A stretch of 64,000 bases of DNA from Billgrantia aerodenitrificans (GTDB lineage Bacteria > Pseudomonadota > Gammaproteobacteria > Pseudomonadales > Halomonadaceae). The notes beneath the pieces were generated by a model. That model saw nothing but the letters and a program-made list of their open reading frames with translations. It had not been told where the DNA came from and ran no database searches. Within the stretch, counting starts at the first letter, position 1. Each line of letters opens with the position of its first letter. Below, in pieces: positions 9,171-18,230 of this stretch. The DNA is taken from NCBI RefSeq assembly GCF_021404405.1, contig NZ_JABFTV010000008.1, forward strand, positions 222,905 through 286,904, in the 5' to 3' direction. A program made the position numbers and the translations under genes.

Positions 9171-9205
9171 ACGCCACCGGCAGCCCCGGTGGCGTTCGCT
9201 TTTCT
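9171..9205 (+). terminator. Rho-independent terminator after the SbtA-like gene
   Basis: A perfect 10-bp stem (ACGCCACCGG pairing with CCGGTGGCGT, five-base loop) followed by a T-rich stretch, 18 bp after the permease stop. Confidence 0.8.
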
Positions 9206-9267
9206 CCCTACCTTCTTCTTCCATATCCTCGCCTCTTCGACATTCGTAGAACGTCCCAAAGCTGCAC

Positions 9268-9283
9268 TTTACGTTAACGTAAA
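9268..9283. promoter_or_regulatory. Palindromic operator upstream of the liu operon (LiuR-type candidate)
   Basis: TTTACGTTAACGTAAA is a perfect 16-bp palindrome 144 bp upstream of liuA, followed by a weak -10-like TAGTCT. Leucine/isovalerate (liu) operons of gammaproteobacteria are commonly controlled by the MerR-family regulator LiuR through a palindrome of very similar TTTACGT...ACGTAAA form (from memory of comparative-genomics work). No liuR gene is present in this window, so it would have to act from elsewhere. Confidence 0.6.
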
Positions 9284-9426
9284 CCTCGCCTAGTCTAGTA
9301 ACATTCGTGAATAGCCATGCGAACTGCGCCTGCGCGGTTCGCACAACCCGACAGCTTCGCACCTGACACACAGCTGCGCTAGCGACAGAAACACCAGCTA
9401 CGACACAACCATCAGGGAGTTCCGCC

Positions 9427-10596
9427 ATGCTGACCGCCTACAAGCCCCTCGACTTCGGCCTCGACGACGAGCTCAACATGCTGCGCGATCAGGTGAACGC
9501 CTTCGCCCGCGACGAGATCGCCCCGCGCGCCGCCGAGATCGACGAGAAGAACGAGTTCCCCAACGACCTGTGGCAGAAGTTCGGCGACATGGGCCTGCTC
9601 GGCATCACCGTGCCGGAAGAGGATGGCGGCACCGGCATGGGCTACCTGGCGCACTGCATCGCCATGGAAGAGATCTCCCGGGCCAGCGCCTCGGTGGGTC
9701 TCTCCTACGGCGCCCACTCCAACCTGTGCGTGAACCAGCTCAAGATCAACGCCAACGCCGAGCAGAAGGCCAAGTACCTGCCCAAGCTGATCAGCGGCGA
9801 GCACATCGGCGCGCTGGCCATGTCCGAGCCGGGCGCCGGCTCCGACGTGGTCTCGATGAAGCTGCGCGCGCGCCAGGAGGGTGACAAGTACATCCTCAAC
9901 GGCAACAAGATGTGGATCACCAACGGCCCCGACGCCGACGTGCTGGTGGTCTACGCCAAGACCGACCCGGACGCCGGCTCCAAGGGCATCACCGCCTTCA
10001 TCATCGAGAAAGGCATGCCCGGCTTCTCCACCGCCCAGAAGCTCGACAAGCTGGGCATGCGCGGCTCCAATACCTGCGAACTGGTGTTCCAGGACTGCGA
10101 AGTGCCGGCCGAGAATATTCTGGGCGAGGAAGGCAAAGGCGTGCGCGTGCTGATGAGCGGCCTCGATTACGAGCGCACCGTGCTGGCTGCCGGCCCCATC
10201 GGCATCATGCAGGCGGCCATGGACGTCGTGGTGCCCTACGTGCACGAGCGTAAGCAGTTCGACCAGTCCATCGGCGAGTTCCAACTGGTGCAGGGCAAGA
10301 TTGCCGACATGTACACCACGCTGAACGCCTGCCGCGCCTACCTCTACGCGGTGGCGGCCGCCTGCGACCGCGGCCAGACTTCCCGTAAGGACGCCGCCGG
10401 CGTGATCCTCTACTGCGCGGAGAAGGCCACCCAGGTGGCGCTGGACGCCATCCAACTGCTCGGCGGCAACGGCTACATCAACGAGTACCCCACCGGGCGC
10501 CTGCTGCGCGACGCCAAGCTCTACGAAATCGGCGCCGGGACGAGCGAGATCCGTCGTATGCTGATCGGCCGTGAGTTGTTCAACGAATCAAAATGA
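9427..10596 (+). CDS. liuA: Isovaleryl-CoA dehydrogenase
   Basis: A 389-residue acyl-CoA dehydrogenase, first gene of the leucine catabolic operon. It oxidises isovaleryl-CoA to 3-methylcrotonyl-CoA with FAD, passing electrons to ETF. Family signatures are [20 protein letters not shown] (flavin/substrate region) and [20 protein letters not shown] near the C-terminus. The Glu in [14 protein letters not shown] sits where isovaleryl-CoA dehydrogenases, unlike short/medium-chain enzymes, carry their catalytic base, which supports the specific assignment. Length is normal for the family. The ATG follows CAGGGAGTTCCGCC. The operon continues with both subunits of methylcrotonyl-CoA carboxylase, the hydratase and the lyase, making the pathway complete from isovaleryl-CoA onward. 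Confidence 0.95.
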   Translation: MLTAYKPLDFGLDDELNMLRDQVNAFARDEIAPRAAEIDEKNEFPNDLWQKFGDMGLLGITVPEEDGGTGMGYLAHCIAMEEISRASASVGLSYGAHSNLCVNQLKINANAEQKAKYLPKLISGEHIGALAMSEPGAGSDVVSMKLRARQEGDKYILNGNKMWITNGPDADVLVVYAKTDPDAGSKGITAFIIEKGMPGFSTAQKLDKLGMRGSNTCELVFQDCEVPAENILGEEGKGVRVLMSGLDYERTVLAAGPIGIMQAAMDVVVPYVHERKQFDQSIGEFQLVQGKIADMYTTLNACRAYLYAVAAACDRGQTSRKDAAGVILYCAEKATQVALDAIQLLGGNGYINEYPTGRLLRDAKLYEIGAGTSEIRRMLIGRELFNESK

Positions 10597-10619
10597 AAAT
10601 GGCTGCGCTAGCTCGCACC

Positions 10620-10657
10620 TTCGTGAACACACATTGAGTTCGTGAACACATATTGAG
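10620..10657 (+). repeat. Tandem 19-bp direct repeat between liuA and liuB
   Basis: Two adjacent copies of TTCGTGAACACAYATTGAG differing at one base fill most of the liuA-liuB gap. It contains no clear stem. It may be a slippage duplication; no function is evident. Confidence 0.8.
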
Positions 10658-10672
10658 CAAGGGAGCCGATAG

Positions 10673-12280
10673 ATGGCCATCCTGAACACCCAAGTCAATC
10701 CGCGCAGCGACGGCTTCCAGGCCAACGACAAGGCCATGCGCCACGAGGTCATGAAGCTGCGTGAGCTGACCGCGGCGATCAGCCAGGGCGGCGGCGAGAA
10801 GGCCCGTACCCGCCACGAGAGCCGCGGCAAGCTGTTCGTGCGCGACCGCATCGACCACCTGATCGACGAAGGCTCGCCGTTCCTCGAGTTCTCGGCGCTG
10901 GCCGCCCATGAGGTCTACGAGAGCGCCGTGCCCGCCGCCGGCGTGGTCACCGGCATCGGTCGCGTGAGTGGCGTGGAGTGCGTGATCGTCGCCAACGACG
11001 CCACCGTGAAGGGCGGCACCTACTACCCGCTGACGGTGAAGAAGCACATCCGCGCCCAGGAGATCGCCCGCAAGCATCGCCTGCCGTGCATCTACCTGGT
11101 CGACTCCGGCGGCGCCTTCCTGCCCCGTCAGGACGAAGTGTTCCCCGACCGCGAGCACTTCGGGCGCATCTTCTACAACCAGGCCACCCTATCGGCGGAA
11201 GGCATTCCGCAGATCGCCGTGGTGATGGGCTCCTGCACCGCCGGCGGCGCCTATGTGCCGGCCATGGCCGACGAGTCGATCATCGTCAAGCAGCAGGGCA
11301 CCATCTTCCTCGGCGGCCCGCCGCTGGTGAAGGCCGCCACCGGCGAGACCATCAGCGCCGAGGACCTGGGCGGCGCCGACGTGCACGCCAAGAAGAGCGG
11401 CGTGGCCGACCACTACGCCGAGAACGATGCCCATGCCCTGCAGCTCGCCCGCGCCTGCGTGTCGCGGCTCAACTGGCAGAAGCGCGGCCAGCTCAAGATG
11501 CAGGAGCCCAAGCCGCCCAAGCTCGACCCCAGCGAGATCTACGGCATCGTCGGCACCGACTTGAAGAAGCCGTTCGATGTGCGCGAAGTCATCGGCCGCA
11601 TCGTCGACGACTCTGACTTCGACGAGTTCAAGCGCTACTACGGCGACACCCTGGTCACCGGCTTCGCCCATATTCACGGCTACCCGGTGGGCATCGTCGC
11701 CAACAACGGCGTGCTGTTCTCCGAATCCGCGGTGAAAGGCGCCCACTTCATCGAGCTGTGCGCCCAGCGCAAGATTCCGCTGGTGTTCCTGCAGAACATC
11801 ACCGGCTTCATGGTCGGCTCCAAGTACGAACACGAAGGTATCGCCAAGCACGGCGCCAAGCTCGTCACCGCCGTGGCCTGCGCCAAGGTGCCCAAGTTCA
11901 CCGTGCTGATCGGCGGCAGCTTCGGCGCCGGCAACTACGGCATGTGCGGCCGCGCCTACGATCCCAATCTGCTATTCATGTGGCCCAACGCGCGCATCTC
12001 GGTGATGGGCGGCGAACAGGCCGCCGGCGTACTGGCCCAGGTCAAGCGCGAGCAGTACGAGCGTGAAGGCCGCGAGTGGAGCAAGGAGGAGGAAGAGGCC
12101 TTCAAGCAGCCCACCCGCGAGCAGTACGAGCACCAGGGCCACCCCTACTACGCCAGCGCCCGGCTATGGGACGACGGCGTGATCGACCCGGCCCAGACCC
12201 GCGACGTGCTGGGACTCTCACTCGCCGCCGCGATGAACGCGGAGGTGCAGGAAACGCGCTTTGGCGTATTCCGGATGTGA
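10673..12280 (+). CDS. liuB: Methylcrotonyl-CoA carboxylase, carboxyltransferase (beta) subunit
   Basis: A 535-residue biotin-dependent carboxyltransferase subunit, which moves the carboxyl group from carboxybiotin on LiuD to 3-methylcrotonyl-CoA, giving 3-methylglutaconyl-CoA. The N-terminal crotonase-fold half contains [15 protein letters not shown] and the oxyanion-type segment [16 protein letters not shown]. The C-terminal half has [15 protein letters not shown] and [20 protein letters not shown], which are characteristic of methylcrotonyl-CoA rather than propionyl-CoA carboxylases. ATG 10673 is preceded by AAGGGAG. Its partner biotin subunit is liuD, two genes downstream. Confidence 0.95.
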   Translation: MAILNTQVNPRSDGFQANDKAMRHEVMKLRELTAAISQGGGEKARTRHESRGKLFVRDRIDHLIDEGSPFLEFSALAAHEVYESAVPAAGVVTGIGRVSGVECVIVANDATVKGGTYYPLTVKKHIRAQEIARKHRLPCIYLVDSGGAFLPRQDEVFPDREHFGRIFYNQATLSAEGIPQIAVVMGSCTAGGAYVPAMADESIIVKQQGTIFLGGPPLVKAATGETISAEDLGGADVHAKKSGVADHYAENDAHALQLARACVSRLNWQKRGQLKMQEPKPPKLDPSEIYGIVGTDLKKPFDVREVIGRIVDDSDFDEFKRYYGDTLVTGFAHIHGYPVGIVANNGVLFSESAVKGAHFIELCAQRKIPLVFLQNITGFMVGSKYEHEGIAKHGAKLVTAVACAKVPKFTVLIGGSFGAGNYGMCGRAYDPNLLFMWPNARISVMGGEQAAGVLAQVKREQYEREGREWSKEEEEAFKQPTREQYEHQGHPYYASARLWDDGVIDPAQTRDVLGLSLAAAMNAEVQETRFGVFRM

Positions 12281-12332
12281 AGACTTCAGTGTCTGCACTC
12301 GAAGACTTTACGGGATATGGGAGCCACGAAAA

Positions 12333-13166
12333 ATGACCGATACAAATAGCTTTTCTCAGCTAAGCATCGACGAGCGCGGCGTCGCCCGGCTGACGCTGAA
12401 TCGCCCCGAGGTGCACAACGCCTTCGACGACAGCCTGATCGCCGAGCTCAACGAGCATCTCGCCAAGCTCCACGGCGCCGCCCGCCACGGCGAGGTACGC
12501 GTGGTGGTGCTGGGCTCCGAGGGCAAGAGCTTCTCCGCCGGAGCCGATCTCGGCTGGATGAAGCGCATGGTGGAGTACGACTTCGAGGGCAACCTGGCCG
12601 ATTCGCGCAAGCTCTCGCAGCTGATGCATGGGCTGGATACCCTGCCCTGCCCCACCGTATGCCGCGTGCAGGGTGCCGCCTTCGGCGGTGCCGTGGGCCT
12701 GGCCGCCTGCTGCGACGTGGTGATCGCCAGCGAGAAGGCCAAGTTCTGCCTCTCCGAGGTGAAGATCGGCCTCTCCCCGGCGGTGATCAGCCCCTACGTG
12801 CAGCGCGCCCTGGGCTCGCGCCAGATGCGCCGCTACGCCCTCACCGCCGAGGTGATCGATGCCGACCAGGCGCTGGAACTGGGCCTGGCCCACCAGATCG
12901 TCGGCCACGACCACATCGACGAGGCGGTCGAGGAGATGATCGCCACCCTGCTGGCCGGCTCGCCCCAGGCCCAGCGTGCCACCAAGGCGCTGCTGGCCGA
13001 AGTAGCCCGCGACTCCGACAGCAAGGCCACCCGCGAGCACACCTGCCGCGTGATCAGCGAGCTGCGCGTGAGCGCCGAAGGTCAGGAAGGCCTGACCAGC
13101 TTCTTCGAGAAGCGCCGCCCCGCCTGGGCCGACGACAACACGAATTCCTCGGAGCGCCGCTCATGA
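12333..13166 (+). CDS. liuC: 3-methylglutaconyl-CoA hydratase (enoyl-CoA hydratase family)
   Basis: A 277-residue crotonase-family enzyme expected to hydrate 3-methylglutaconyl-CoA to 3-hydroxy-3-methylglutaryl-CoA. The two oxyanion-hole regions are clear: GKSFSAGADLGWMKRM and VQGAAFGGAVGLAACCD. The open frame extends upstream to 12261, overlapping liuB. ATG 12333 is preferred: it has GGGAG upstream and gives the family-typical start MTDTNSFSQLSIDERGVARL. The stop codon overlaps the liuD start codon (ATGA), implying coupled translation. Confidence 0.93.
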   Translation: MTDTNSFSQLSIDERGVARLTLNRPEVHNAFDDSLIAELNEHLAKLHGAARHGEVRVVVLGSEGKSFSAGADLGWMKRMVEYDFEGNLADSRKLSQLMHGLDTLPCPTVCRVQGAAFGGAVGLAACCDVVIASEKAKFCLSEVKIGLSPAVISPYVQRALGSRQMRRYALTAEVIDADQALELGLAHQIVGHDHIDEAVEEMIATLLAGSPQAQRATKALLAEVARDSDSKATREHTCRVISELRVSAEGQEGLTSFFEKRRPAWADDNTNSSERRS

Positions 13167-15202
13167 GTCAGAACGATTCCCGCACCACGCCCTTCGACAC
13201 CCTGCTGGTGGCCAACCGCGGCGAGATCGCCTGCCGCGTGATGCGCACCGCCCGCGCCATGGGCCTACGCACCGTGGCCGTGTACTCCGACGCCGACGCC
13301 AACGCCCGCCACGTGCGCGAGGCCGACGAGGCCGTGCGCCTGGGCCCGGCCGCCGCCCGCGAGAGCTACCTCAAGGTGGAAGCGGTAGTCGAAGCCGCCA
13401 AACGCACCGGCGCCGGCGCCATTCACCCCGGCTACGGCTTCCTCTCCGAGAACGGTGCCTTCGTCGAAGCGCTGGACGCCGCCGGCATCACCTTCGTCGG
13501 CCCGCCCGCCTCGGCGATTGCCGCCATGGGCGACAAGTCCGCCGCCAAGGCGCGCATGGCCAATGCCGGCGTGCCGCTGGTACCGGGCTATCACGGCGAC
13601 GACCAGGACGACGCTCTGCTCAAGTCCGAAGCCGACAAGATCGGCTACCCGGTGCTGCTCAAGGCGAGCGCCGGCGGTGGCGGCAAGGGCATGCGCGTGG
13701 TCGAAGCCCCCGAGCAGTTCCAGGCCGCACTGGACGGCTGCCGGCGTGAGTCCCAGGCTGCCTTCGGCGACACCCGCATGCTGATCGAGAAGTACCTGAC
13801 CCAGCCGCGTCACGTCGAGGTTCAGGTGTTCTGCGACAGCCATGGCAACGGCGTCTACCTGTTCGAGCGCGACTGCTCGGTGCAGCGCCGCCACCAGAAG
13901 GTACTCGAAGAAGCCCCCGCCCCCGGCATGACCGCCGAGCTGCGCCGCGAGATGGGTGAAGCCGCCGTACGCGCCGCCAAGGAGATCGGCTACGTGGGTG
14001 CCGGCACCGTCGAGTTCCTCTTGGACAAAGACGGGTCGTTCTACTTCATGGAGATGAACACCCGCCTGCAGGTGGAGCACCCCGTCACCGAGATGATCAC
14101 CGGCCAGGACCTGGTCGAGTGGCAGCTGCGCGTGGCCATGGGCGAAGCCCTTCCGCTCCAGCAGGACGAGCTGACCATCACCGGCCATAGCTTCGAGGCG
14201 CGCCTCTACGCCGAAGACCCGGAGCAGGACTTCCTGCCCGCCACCGGCAAGCTCGAGCGCTTCGCCATGGACCTCAAGGGTGCCGGCCTCGACCCGCGTC
14301 AGGTACGCCTGGACAGCGGCGTGGAAACCGGCGACGTGGTCTCCATGCACTACGACCCCATGCTCGCCAAGCTGATCGTCCACGGCGACGACCGCGAGCA
14401 GGCGCTTTCCACCCTCAACCGGGCGCTAGCGGCGCTGGACGTGCAAGGCGTAGTGACCAACCGCGCCTTCCTGCAGCGCCTGGCCACCCATCCGGCGTTC
14501 CGCAACGTGGAGCTGGACACCCGCTTCATCGAGAAGAACGAAGCCACCCTCTTTGCTCCCAAGCAGTACAGCATCGAAGAGTACGCTGGCGCCGCGCTGA
14601 TCGGCCTCAACCAGCTCGCCCGCGAGTGCGAGAGCGACTCGCCGTGGGACCGCCACGACGGCTTCCGTCTCAACGCCCCGCACACCATCCGCATCTCGCT
14701 CTGCGACCCTGCCCACGTGCAGGATGAAGAGAGCGTTGTTGTCGTGGAAGGCACCCGTGCCAGCGGCGCCGATCCGTGGGATCTGACCATCGGCAACGAG
14801 ACCCTCACTGCCCGCCTGCAGCACCTGGAAGGCGACGCCGTGGCCGTGACCCTCAACGGCCACCGCCGCCGCTTGCAGGCACGGCGCGACGGTAACGTCG
14901 TCGTGATGGTCGACCCACGAGGCGAAACCCGCCTGTTCTGGCGCCGCATCGACGCCATCGACCACGGCCACCACGAAGCCGAATCGACCCTCACCGCGCC
15001 GATGCACGGCACCGTGGTCGCGCTGCTGGTGGAAGCCGGTCAGAAGGTGGAGAAAGGCATGCCGCTGATGGTCATGGAAGCCATGAAGATGGAACACACC
15101 ATGACCGCCCCCGCCGACGGCCACGTGGAGAGCTTCCACTTCAACGCCGGCGATACGGTGGGCCAGGGAGACGTGCTGCTCGAGTTTGCACCGGTCGAGT
15201 AA
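13163..15202 (+). CDS. liuD: Methylcrotonyl-CoA carboxylase, biotin carboxylase/biotin carrier (alpha) subunit
   Basis: A 679-residue subunit with an N-terminal biotin carboxylase (about 10-455) and a C-terminal biotinyl domain. The carboxylase part shows LVANRGEIACRV, the ATP-grasp glycine-rich loop KASAGGGGKGMRV, the Cys-containing FERDCSVQRRHQKVLEEAP and the catalytic region MNTRLQVEHPVTEMITG. The biotin attachment Lys lies in VMEAMKMEHTM near residue 645. It uses ATP and bicarbonate to carboxylate its own biotin for LiuB. The open frame reaches back to 12659 inside liuC. ATG 13163, overlapping the liuC stop, is the true start because homology begins there (TLLVANRGEI). Confidence 0.95.
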   Translation: MSQNDSRTTPFDTLLVANRGEIACRVMRTARAMGLRTVAVYSDADANARHVREADEAVRLGPAAARESYLKVEAVVEAAKRTGAGAIHPGYGFLSENGAFVEALDAAGITFVGPPASAIAAMGDKSAAKARMANAGVPLVPGYHGDDQDDALLKSEADKIGYPVLLKASAGGGGKGMRVVEAPEQFQAALDGCRRESQAAFGDTRMLIEKYLTQPRHVEVQVFCDSHGNGVYLFERDCSVQRRHQKVLEEAPAPGMTAELRREMGEAAVRAAKEIGYVGAGTVEFLLDKDGSFYFMEMNTRLQVEHPVTEMITGQDLVEWQLRVAMGEALPLQQDELTITGHSFEARLYAEDPEQDFLPATGKLERFAMDLKGAGLDPRQVRLDSGVETGDVVSMHYDPMLAKLIVHGDDREQALSTLNRALAALDVQGVVTNRAFLQRLATHPAFRNVELDTRFIEKNEATLFAPKQYSIEEYAGAALIGLNQLARECESDSPWDRHDGFRLNAPHTIRISLCDPAHVQDEESVVVVEGTRASGADPWDLTIGNETLTARLQHLEGDAVAVTLNGHRRRLQARRDGNVVVMVDPRGETRLFWRRIDAIDHGHHEAESTLTAPMHGTVVALLVEAGQKVEKGMPLMVMEAMKMEHTMTAPADGHVESFHFNAGDTVGQGDVLLEFAPVE

Positions 15203-15263
15203 GCTAAGAGAGGTATCGGAAGCGCCAAGCTAAGCGGCGCCGGGGACAGGGCGAAGCGGAGGT

Positions 15264-15285
15264 CATTTGCCATGGATGGCAAATG
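15264..15285. repeat. Palindromic intergenic element between liuD and mvaB
   Basis: A 10-bp inverted repeat, CATTTGCCAT and ATGGCAAATG around GG, in the 182-bp liuD-mvaB gap. The surrounding text (GACAGGGCGAAGCGGAGG before, GTCCAGGGAAGGATTTACAG after) has the look of a dispersed halomonad intergenic repeat that I recognise from memory. It may act as an RNA hairpin within the operon transcript. Confidence 0.5.
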
Positions 15286-15384
15286 TAGCGTCCAGGGAAG
15301 GATTTACAGCGCCCCCTCAGAGACCTGTCGACGGATCAGCCGCGGATCATGACCATGGCCGTGAACAGGAAGGAGTACAAGAGA

Positions 15385-16284
15385 ATGGCATTTCCCAAGC
15401 GCGTGCGCCTGGTCGAGGTCGGCCCCCGCGACGGGCTGCAAAACGAGCCCAACCCGATCGACACGGCCACCAAGCTGGAACTGATCGACCGCCTGGGCGC
15501 CGCCGGCATCGGCTACATCGAAGCCGCCAGTTTCGTCTCGCCCAAGTGGGTGCCGCAGATGGCCGACCATCGCGAAGTGATGACCGGCCTCAAGCGTCGC
15601 CAAGGCATCACCTACGCCGCCCTTACCCCCAACCTCAAGGGGCTGGAAGCGGCGCTGGAGTGCGGCGTAGAGGAAGTGGCGGTATTCGGCGCAGCAAGTG
15701 AAGCCTTCTCGCAGAAGAACATCAACTGCTCCGTCGCAGAATCTCTGGAGCGCTTCGCCCCCGTGCTGGAGCGAGCCAGAGAGGCCAACGTGCGCGTTCG
15801 CGGCTACGTCTCCTGCGTGCTCGGCTGCCCCTACGAAGGTGAGATCGCCCCGGCCAAGGTGGCCGAGGTGAGCAAGGCGCTGTTCGATATGGGCTGCTAC
15901 GAAGTCTCGCTCGGCGACACCATCGGCGTCGGCACCCCGCTCGCCGCCAAGCGCATGATCGAAGCCGTGAGCCGCGACATCCCCATGGAAAAGCTCGCCG
16001 CCCACTTCCACGACACTTACGGCCAAGCGCTGGCCAACCTCTACGCCGTGCTGGAAGAAGGCATCAGCGTAGTGGACAGCTCCGTCGCCGGCCTCGGCGG
16101 CTGCCCCTACGCCAAGGGCGCCTCCGGCAACGTGGCCAGTGAAGACGTTGTCTACCTGCTCAACGGCCTGGGTATCGAAACCGGCATCGACCTCAACAAG
16201 CTCGCCGAAACCGGCACCTGGATCACCCAAACCATCGGCCGACCGAACCGCTCGAAGGTAGGCGTGGCGCTGGCGGCGAAGTGA
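15385..16284 (+). CDS. mvaB: Hydroxymethylglutaryl-CoA lyase
   Basis: A 299-residue HMG-CoA lyase (also called LiuE), the last step of leucine breakdown, cleaving 3-hydroxy-3-methylglutaryl-CoA to acetoacetate and acetyl-CoA. It is a TIM-barrel enzyme with the metal/substrate motif [11 protein letters not shown] at the N-terminus, the [11 protein letters not shown] loop, the histidine-rich [10 protein letters not shown], and the flexible catalytic-cysteine loop [14 protein letters not shown]. The frame is open from 15349, but ATG 15385 has AGGAG nine bases upstream and gives the standard start [18 protein letters not shown] terminator follows, closing the operon. Confidence 0.95.
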   Translation: MAFPKRVRLVEVGPRDGLQNEPNPIDTATKLELIDRLGAAGIGYIEAASFVSPKWVPQMADHREVMTGLKRRQGITYAALTPNLKGLEAALECGVEEVAVFGAASEAFSQKNINCSVAESLERFAPVLERAREANVRVRGYVSCVLGCPYEGEIAPAKVAEVSKALFDMGCYEVSLGDTIGVGTPLAAKRMIEAVSRDIPMEKLAAHFHDTYGQALANLYAVLEEGISVVDSSVAGLGGCPYAKGASGNVASEDVVYLLNGLGIETGIDLNKLAETGTWITQTIGRPNRSKVGVALAAK

Positions 16285-16301
16285 CTGCGTGGTAAAAACG
16301 A

Positions 16302-16337
16302 AAAGCCCCTGAGTCAGGTGACTGGCTCAGGGGCTTT
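16302..16337 (+). terminator. Terminator hairpin after mvaB
   Basis: A 12-bp perfect stem, AAAGCCCCTGAG pairing with CTCAGGGGCTTT, lies 18 bp after the mvaB stop, with A and T runs on both sides so that it can work in both directions. It would also serve the opposite-strand genes ending at 16365. An almost identical hairpin recurs at 25163-25200, at the other edge of the VgrG-Rhs island. Confidence 0.8.
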
Positions 16338-16363
16338 GTGTCAGGTGAATACTGCACTGTACA
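16338..16363. repeat. Solo copy of an IS481-like terminal sequence
   Basis: This 26-bp stretch (GTGTCAGGTGAATACTG then CACTGTACA) closely matches the end of the IS481-like remnant at 41197-41223 and, more weakly, that at 38656-38684. No transposase is next to it here. It sits exactly where the mvaB terminator gives way to the AT-rich genes of the Rhs island. Confidence 0.45.
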
Positions 16364-16364
16364 G

Positions 16365-16922
16365 TTAGACGTCAATCATGGGTGGTACATCCCAAAGCTG
16401 CACTTCGATATAGAGCTCAAATTCAGTTTCCCAATATCGCTCATAAGGGACCAACTGATCATTTTCAGGGACACCGAATCGAGCAATGAGCTCGTCGATC
16501 TCGCTGAGAAGAAACACTTGGTTATAGTACGGCTTGTCGTTTCGGGTTAGCGCAACAAAGCTATCCGGAAAGGTTAAAGAGGTCACTTCTGGATCAAGCT
16601 CTGAGAGAGAAATTCTCAGCTCCCTGTGATCAGCGTTCAGATCACGAAACCACGGCGACTCACCCAATACCAGATAAAAGGGATGGCGTCGACGCGGCTT
16701 GCCTCCTCGCGCGATGAACAACTCACGCAGCCGAGCTTCAACCTCACGCCGTACAGCAATATAATTCCTGCCATAGCGCCGACGATAGCCGGAATCGCGC
16801 TCATGACGAGTCAGAAGATCCAGGAAAACAGGATCTTCGGAGCCGGCCGATAGCTCCGAGAGGCTTCTGAACGGGCCAGTTTCGCGCAAATAGTAATGAG
16901 TAGCGAATTTGGCGTCTTTCAT
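16365..16922 (-). CDS. Conserved hypothetical protein, Rhs-island (immunity candidate)
   Basis: A 185-residue soluble protein without a family I can name. Visible features are a starting segment FATHYYLRETGPFRSLSELS, a basic middle (RRRYGRNYIAVRREVEARLRELF) and an acidic C-terminus ending IEVQLWDVPPM. The frame extends to 17093, but ATG 16922 has AGGA at a good distance. It is the last gene of a same-strand run that begins with the VgrG-Rhs gene. Genes in this position are often immunity proteins to the present or earlier toxin tips, but nothing here proves it. Its GC content is intermediate between the core genome and the AT-rich neighbours. Confidence 0.6.
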   Translation of the reverse strand: MKDAKFATHYYLRETGPFRSLSELSAGSEDPVFLDLLTRHERDSGYRRRYGRNYIAVRREVEARLRELFIARGGKPRRRHPFYLVLGESPWFRDLNADHRELRISLSELDPEVTSLTFPDSFVALTRNDKPYYNQVFLLSEIDELIARFGVPENDQLVPYERYWETEFELYIEVQLWDVPPMIDV

Positions 16923-16983
16923 TATTTTAATCCTGTATACAGGAGAGTAGATTCGGCCCGCCCCGCCCCGCCCCCCTAACCTC

Positions 16984-17655
16984 TTATCTTTTAGAGTAAT
17001 AACCCAATGCATGGCCGCAGTTTTCAGCAAACTCAACGGTTGAAGGCCTAAATCTTCCCAAGTCGCGATAACACCACCACCTTTCTGGACCACCTAAATC
17101 TCGCCGAATTTTCATATAACCAAAAAAAACAGAAATATATTTTATAAGCCTAAGTGAGCGATGCCTTGAGGAGCAAAACAAATACATTTTCAAACTTGTT
17201 GCATGCCCACTCTTTGCAGCCATTTTAAAAAATGCACCCGCTTTATCAAAAGATTCCACATCACTTCTATCTTTCAAAAAATTATCGTAATAAAAAACAC
17301 CTTTTAAATAATTGCCCTTCCGAGGACATAATCTCTCCGCCCTATTAAAAAACTGCAAGGCCTCTTCTTCACTCACCACACCATAATATCCGCGTAAAAA
17401 ACCCAAACCGGCTGCACATAATGATCTTGCATTTTCTTGCACATCTGGATTTTTCAGCATTTCGACAGCCGAACTCGCATCTTTCTCACACCCCTTCCCT
17501 AGGGCTTTGTACCAACTTTCCAGCACTATAAATTCCGACTCACCAGACATTGCATGCGTTTTAATCTTCTCAAACGCATCTATATCCCTGAGACCCCGAT
17601 CCCAACTGTGAGTTCTCAAATAAAAAACCGGATCGTGGTAAAGATCTTTCATCAT
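16984..17655 (-). CDS. Sel1/TPR-like repeat protein in Rhs island
   Basis: A 223-residue protein with short helical repeats of Sel1/TPR type: the LESWYKALGKGCEKDASSAVEML, AAGLGFLRGYYGVVSEEEALQFF and KAGAFFKMAAKSGHATSL units show the alternating Ala/Gly/Leu/Tyr spacing of that fold. There is no signal peptide. It is markedly AT-rich compared with the liu operon, as expected for recently acquired DNA. Sel1-like proteins are frequent as immunity or adaptor proteins beside polymorphic toxins; that role is inferred from position. The 245 bp upstream (17656-17900) hold no gene I can support. Confidence 0.6.
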   Translation of the reverse strand: MMKDLYHDPVFYLRTHSWDRGLRDIDAFEKIKTHAMSGESEFIVLESWYKALGKGCEKDASSAVEMLKNPDVQENARSLCAAGLGFLRGYYGVVSEEEALQFFNRAERLCPRKGNYLKGVFYYDNFLKDRSDVESFDKAGAFFKMAAKSGHATSLKMYLFCSSRHRSLRLIKYISVFFGYMKIRRDLGGPERWWCYRDLGRFRPSTVEFAENCGHALGYYSKR

Positions 17656-17900
17656 TCACCGCCTGCAAGTTAGTATATCAGGCATCTTGGGCTCGGACGC
17701 GTATCAAGCTGGATCTGTTCCGCTAAAAAACACAAATGAAAAGCGGACAATCGGAGCTGATGAAAAAGGTAAGATCCTACTTGGTCGATGCTGTGACTTA
17801 CCGTTCGCCATGCCACACTCCCGCCAGGAAAAACAGCGAAGCCTCTCCCTAGCAATAGACCAATAACTCATAAATTACCATGCTGAAAATTTTCATCAAC

Positions 17901-18149
17901 TCACAAGGAGAGGAAAGCCACGACCCCGATCGCTATTACCATTACACCCACGCAGCTGGTCCATACTCCCTCATGACTCTCGCTCTTCCAACCATTCCGA
18001 GCTTGACCTTTCGGGTATCGTCCCAAGGTGATTATCTTAACAAATGGCCAACCAATATAATAAAACATAACTTCAAATATTATTTGCCCTACGATATACA
18101 CAACCGCACGAGCAAAGGCCTTTACAAGCCCTTCAATCACACCATCCAT
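17901..18149 (-). CDS. Small membrane protein in Rhs island
   Basis: An 82-residue protein with two probable membrane segments (VVYIVGQIIFEVMFYYIGW and VGVMVIAIGVVAFLSL) separated by a short charged loop. The frame opens at 18212, but the start MDGVIEGLVKAFARAV at 18149, with GGGGT upstream, gives a natural amphipathic N-terminus. Similar small proteins of this sort occur in proteobacterial genomes without known function. It may be an immunity protein for a membrane-acting effector, or unrelated cargo. Confidence 0.55.
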   Translation of the reverse strand: MDGVIEGLVKAFARAVVYIVGQIIFEVMFYYIGWPFVKIITLGRYPKGQARNGWKSESHEGVWTSCVGVMVIAIGVVAFLSL

Positions 18150-18230
18150 GCATTGACCCCAAAAAAACCAACCAATTTTCACGCCCCAGACTGGGGGCGC
18201 CTCCGCTCCCAAAACCCATAAAACAAAACT

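Noticed and set aside
17670..17855. 61-codon frame on the minus strand in the Rhs island
   Set aside because: No ribosome-binding site, no homology and unusual composition; treated as noncoding.
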